Shown piece by piece: positions 6,357 to 8,738 of a stretch of DNA of 8,738 nt. The notes beneath the pieces were generated by a model. That model did not search any database. It was not told the DNA's origin and saw nothing but the letters and a program-made list of their open reading frames with translations. A program made the position numbers and the translations under genes. Every line of letters starts with the position of its first letter. Within the stretch, counting starts at the first letter, position 1. Source of the stretch: Gammaproteobacteria bacterium (GTDB lineage: Bacteria; Pseudomonadota; Gammaproteobacteria; Pseudomonadales; Azotimanducaceae); contig JAUIKX010000142.1 of the NCBI GenBank assembly GCA_030430515.1, forward strand, positions 1-8,738. Reading direction: 5' to 3'.

Positions 6357-8738
6357 TTAACGGTCTCCCAGCAGCGCGATCCTGGATTGTGCTTTGATGA
6401 CCCGCTCGTCTGTCGCGCCAAATGTCTTCAGCAGCGCCTGGTGGCTGCTTTCGAGCAGATCGCGGGCGCGCGCGCTGTTGCCGGCAATCGCCAGGCACTC
6501 TCCCAGAATGCTCCGCGTGGTTTGAATCGACCAGTGGCCTTCGCCGAGCCCGGCGATGCGCGCATCGAGCGCGCTTTCGGCCAGTGTGATGCCGCGCTCG
6601 GCCTCTCCGCCGTTGCAGTGCAGCGCACTGGCGATGACGTATGCGTATGAGAGAAAAGGGTGGCCGGGCTCGAAAACTGCTTCGGCGCGCGCCACGACGT
6701 CCTTCATGTGTGCGAGACCTTCGTCAATGCGGTTTGCCTGGTAGAGCCCCGAGCCCACGGTGGTTTCCATGACGAATGTTTCGGGATGGTTCTTGCCCAA
6801 AGTTCGGTAGAGCAAAGGCAGCGTGCGTTGCAGCAGCGCCGTGCCTTCATCGAAACGGCGCATGCGCATGAGCACGCTGGCCCGGTTGCCGGCGTTCATG
6901 GCCCGCTGAGCGTCACTGGCGTTGCCTTGTTCGAGCAGTGTTTCGGCGGACTCGAAGCTCTGCTCGGCCCGTTCGAGATTGCCGAGCTCCAGGTAAGCGA
7001 GACCGATGTTTGCATTCGAACTTGCGTGCAGAATCGGCTGGTCGTCGACGCTGCTTTCGTAGATCGCCTTCGCTGCGAGCAGTTGCTGCTTCGCATCTTC
7101 ATACTGGCCTTTCCAGTGGTAAACAGCACCCAGGTCGTTGTGGGTGCTGGCTCGAATTGAAAGGTTGTCGTAGCCTTCGAGAGGTAGTACATCCAGCGCC
7201 CTGCGGTATGCGGCCTCCGAAGCATCGTACTCACCGGCTTCCATCAGTGCGGCGCCCAGGGTGCGTTCGGCGTTGGCTTGGTTTCGCTCGCTGACCTCGA
7301 ACGATCGCGCAGTGGCGATCGCCTGGTCGGCAAAGTCACGGGCTTTTTCGATATCGCCTCGGCCGACGTAGATTTCCGCCATGGCAGAGAGCAGATACGT
7401 GCGGCTGTCCGGACGATCGGTGAATGCCGTTTCCAGCTCGCGTTCCGCATAGGAGAGCACGTCTTCTACTGTCTCTCTCTGCTCGGCGCCATCCCACGGG
7501 TTCGTTGAGTAGAGCAGATTCTTGAGAAACGTGACGGAGTCTGCCGCTGTGTGCGCTTCCCGCACGGCGATGTCGCGCTGGCGCTGAGCCTCGATCGCCT
7601 GCTGGCCGGCGACGATGAGGCCGGCGGCGAGCGATACGACGGCCAGCGTGCCCGCTGTTACCCAGATCCAGTGTCGGCGCAGAAATTTCGCCGCGCGATA
7701 GCCGGTGCTGGCGGATCGCGCTTCCACGGGCTGTCCTTCTCTGAAGCGCTCGATGTCTGCCAGTAGCGTTGTGACAGATGCGTAGCGGGATTCAGGTGCA
7801 TAGGCCAGGCATCGAGAGATGATTGCGTCCAGGTCCCCCCGTAGCCGGTCGTTATTGGTGACCGCCCGTGAGCTGGGCCGAGGCGATTCCTGGGTCAGCA
7901 GTTCCCGGCTGATCTCTTCGTCTGTTGCGCCTGCCAGGGTTCTGTAGGGCTGTCCCGTAATGCACTCATAGAGAATGAGCCCCAGCGAGTAGATATCGGT
8001 GGCCACGGTGAGCGCCAGGCCCTGATATTGCTCCGGACTGGCGTACGAAGGTGTCATCACCCGCATGCCTTCATCCGAGACATGTTCATGCGGTCTTGTC
8101 AAAGACTGGGCGATGCCGAAATCCAGCAACTTGACCTGGCCCTCGTCGTTGACCATGACGTTGCTCGGCTTGAGGTCTCGGTGAATGATCAGGTGCTTGT
8201 GCGCGTGGCTTACCCCTCTGGCGATCTGTTCGAACAGCGCCAGCCGATGTTCGAACGATAGCTTCTCATCCGCGATATAGCGGTCGAGCGGCCGCCCATC
8301 AATGTACTCCATCACCAGGTACGGCAAGCCGTCGTCGGTGGTGCCGCCGTCGTGCAGTGTGGCGATGTTGGGATGGCTGAGGTTGGCCAGAAGCTGCCGT
8401 TCGATTTCGAAGCGGCGCACCGTTTCGTCATTGCTGACGAGCGGCCGAATGATCTTGATGGCGACCATCTGCTCGAGCACACCGTCCGAGCGCGTGGCCC
8501 GATACACCTGACCCATACCGCCCTCGGCAATGAGTTCGGTTAGCTCGAATGCGCCGACCAGCTCGCCGCTCCGGTCGTTCATGGCGCTGCGTATGGTCTT
8601 TTGAGGCTTTTCGAACAGCACCTCGGTGGCCTTGCCCGCGAGGTCGAGCATGCTGGTCAGGTGGTCTAGGAGATCTCCCGAGGCGTGCTGCTGCAGGAAT
8701 TCGACACGTGCTGTCGCAGGCAGCTCGAGTGCCTGTTC
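6357..8738 (-). CDS. Transmembrane Ser/Thr protein kinase with C-terminal TPR repeats, 5' partial
   Basis: This Hanks-type (PknB-like) kinase is expected to sense through a periplasmic TPR domain and phosphorylate cytoplasmic targets. The minus-strand frame stays open to the window edge. The 29 codons before the ATG at 8651 encode EQALELPATARVEFLQQHA and onward, matching the conserved N-terminal segment usual in this kinase-TPR family, so the true start is off the right edge. Numbering from the first visible residue (793 shown), the kinase domain spans about 63-333: Gly-loop GGMGQVY from 73, Lys95, helix-C Glu113, HRDLKPSN (186-193), DFG (206-208) and SPE (234-236), all consistent with an active RD kinase. 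A transmembrane helix is at about 357-378. About eight TPR-like repeats follow at about 446-774. The stop is 4 bp from the stop of the convergent activator gene. A functional link to the exporter operon is possible but unproven; substrates are unknown. Confidence 0.93.
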   Translation of the reverse strand, partial: EQALELPATARVEFLQQHASGDLLDHLTSMLDLAGKATEVLFEKPQKTIRSAMNDRSGELVGAFELTELIAEGGMGQVYRATRSDGVLEQMVAIKIIRPLVSNDETVRRFEIERQLLANLSHPNIATLHDGGTTDDGLPYLVMEYIDGRPLDRYIADEKLSFEHRLALFEQIARGVSHAHKHLIIHRDLKPSNVMVNDEGQVKLLDFGIAQSLTRPHEHVSDEGMRVMTPSYASPEQYQGLALTVATDIYSLGLILYECITGQPYRTLAGATDEEISRELLTQESPRPSSRAVTNNDRLRGDLDAIISRCLAYAPESRYASVTTLLADIERFREGQPVEARSASTGYRAAKFLRRHWIWVTAGTLAVVSLAAGLIVAGQQAIEAQRQRDIAVREAHTAADSVTFLKNLLYSTNPWDGAEQRETVEDVLSYAERELETAFTDRPDSRTYLLSAMAEIYVGRGDIEKARDFADQAIATARSFEVSERNQANAERTLGAALMEAGEYDASEAAYRRALDVLPLEGYDNLSIRASTHNDLGAVYHWKGQYEDAKQQLLAAKAIYESSVDDQPILHASSNANIGLAYLELGNLERAEQSFESAETLLEQGNASDAQRAMNAGNRASVLMRMRRFDEGTALLQRTLPLLYRTLGKNHPETFVMETTVGSGLYQANRIDEGLAHMKDVVARAEAVFEPGHPFLSYAYVIASALHCNGGEAERGITLAESALDARIAGLGEGHWSIQTTRSILGECLAIAGNSARARDLLESSHQALLKTFGATDERVIKAQSRIALLGDR

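Noticed and set aside
6353..6362. GTTAAC palindrome at the convergent gene junction as an operator or terminator
   Set aside because: It is only six bases long, with no extended stem and no T run; chance is enough to explain it.
5351..6421. A 356-codon minus-strand open frame spanning the activator and the kinase 3' end
   Set aside because: It overlaps two well-supported genes, has no domain signature, and its composition looks like antisense shadow sequence.

Overview
This 8.7-kb, GC-rich, gene-dense window looks chromosomal and proteobacterial. A gammaproteobacterium is my best guess, because the membrane-spanning kinase with periplasmic TPRs, the HlyD adaptor and the sigma-54 activator are a common combination there. 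This is inferred from gene style only; the window holds no rRNA or other taxonomic marker.

Positions 1-6352 hold four plus-strand genes that read as one operon. They are a HlyD-type membrane fusion protein (start lies off the left edge), a small cytoplasmic parvulin-like protein, a 1012-residue ABC exporter, and a sigma-54 enhancer-binding protein with no receiver domain. The exporter carries two N-terminal cyclic-nucleotide-binding-like folds, a complete C39 peptidase domain, a six-helix membrane domain and an ATPase. The gaps are 28 bp, 10 bp and an ATGA stop/start overlap. On the minus strand, 6357-8738 holds a Ser/Thr protein kinase with one membrane helix and a TPR-rich C-terminal half; its N-terminus runs off the right edge. 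The two convergent blocks are separated by only 4 bp.

The likely joint role is export of a peptide or protein. The C39 domain would remove a leader (classically ending in a double glycine), the ABC core would drive export, and HlyD would bridge the periplasm to an outer-membrane TolC-type channel that is not in this window. The parvulin-like protein has lost active-site residues and may act as a substrate chaperone. The activator may switch on a sigma-54 promoter for the operon or its substrate. No precursor peptide gene, outer-membrane channel or sigma-54 promoter is visible, and the only untranslated gaps are 28, 10 and 4 bp.

The most interesting points are the two degenerate nucleotide-binding folds fused to an intact C39 exporter, the parvulin lacking its usual catalytic residues, and the translational coupling of a sensor-less activator to the exporter. 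I saw no tRNA, rRNA, CRISPR array, insertion sequence, attachment site or credible terminator.
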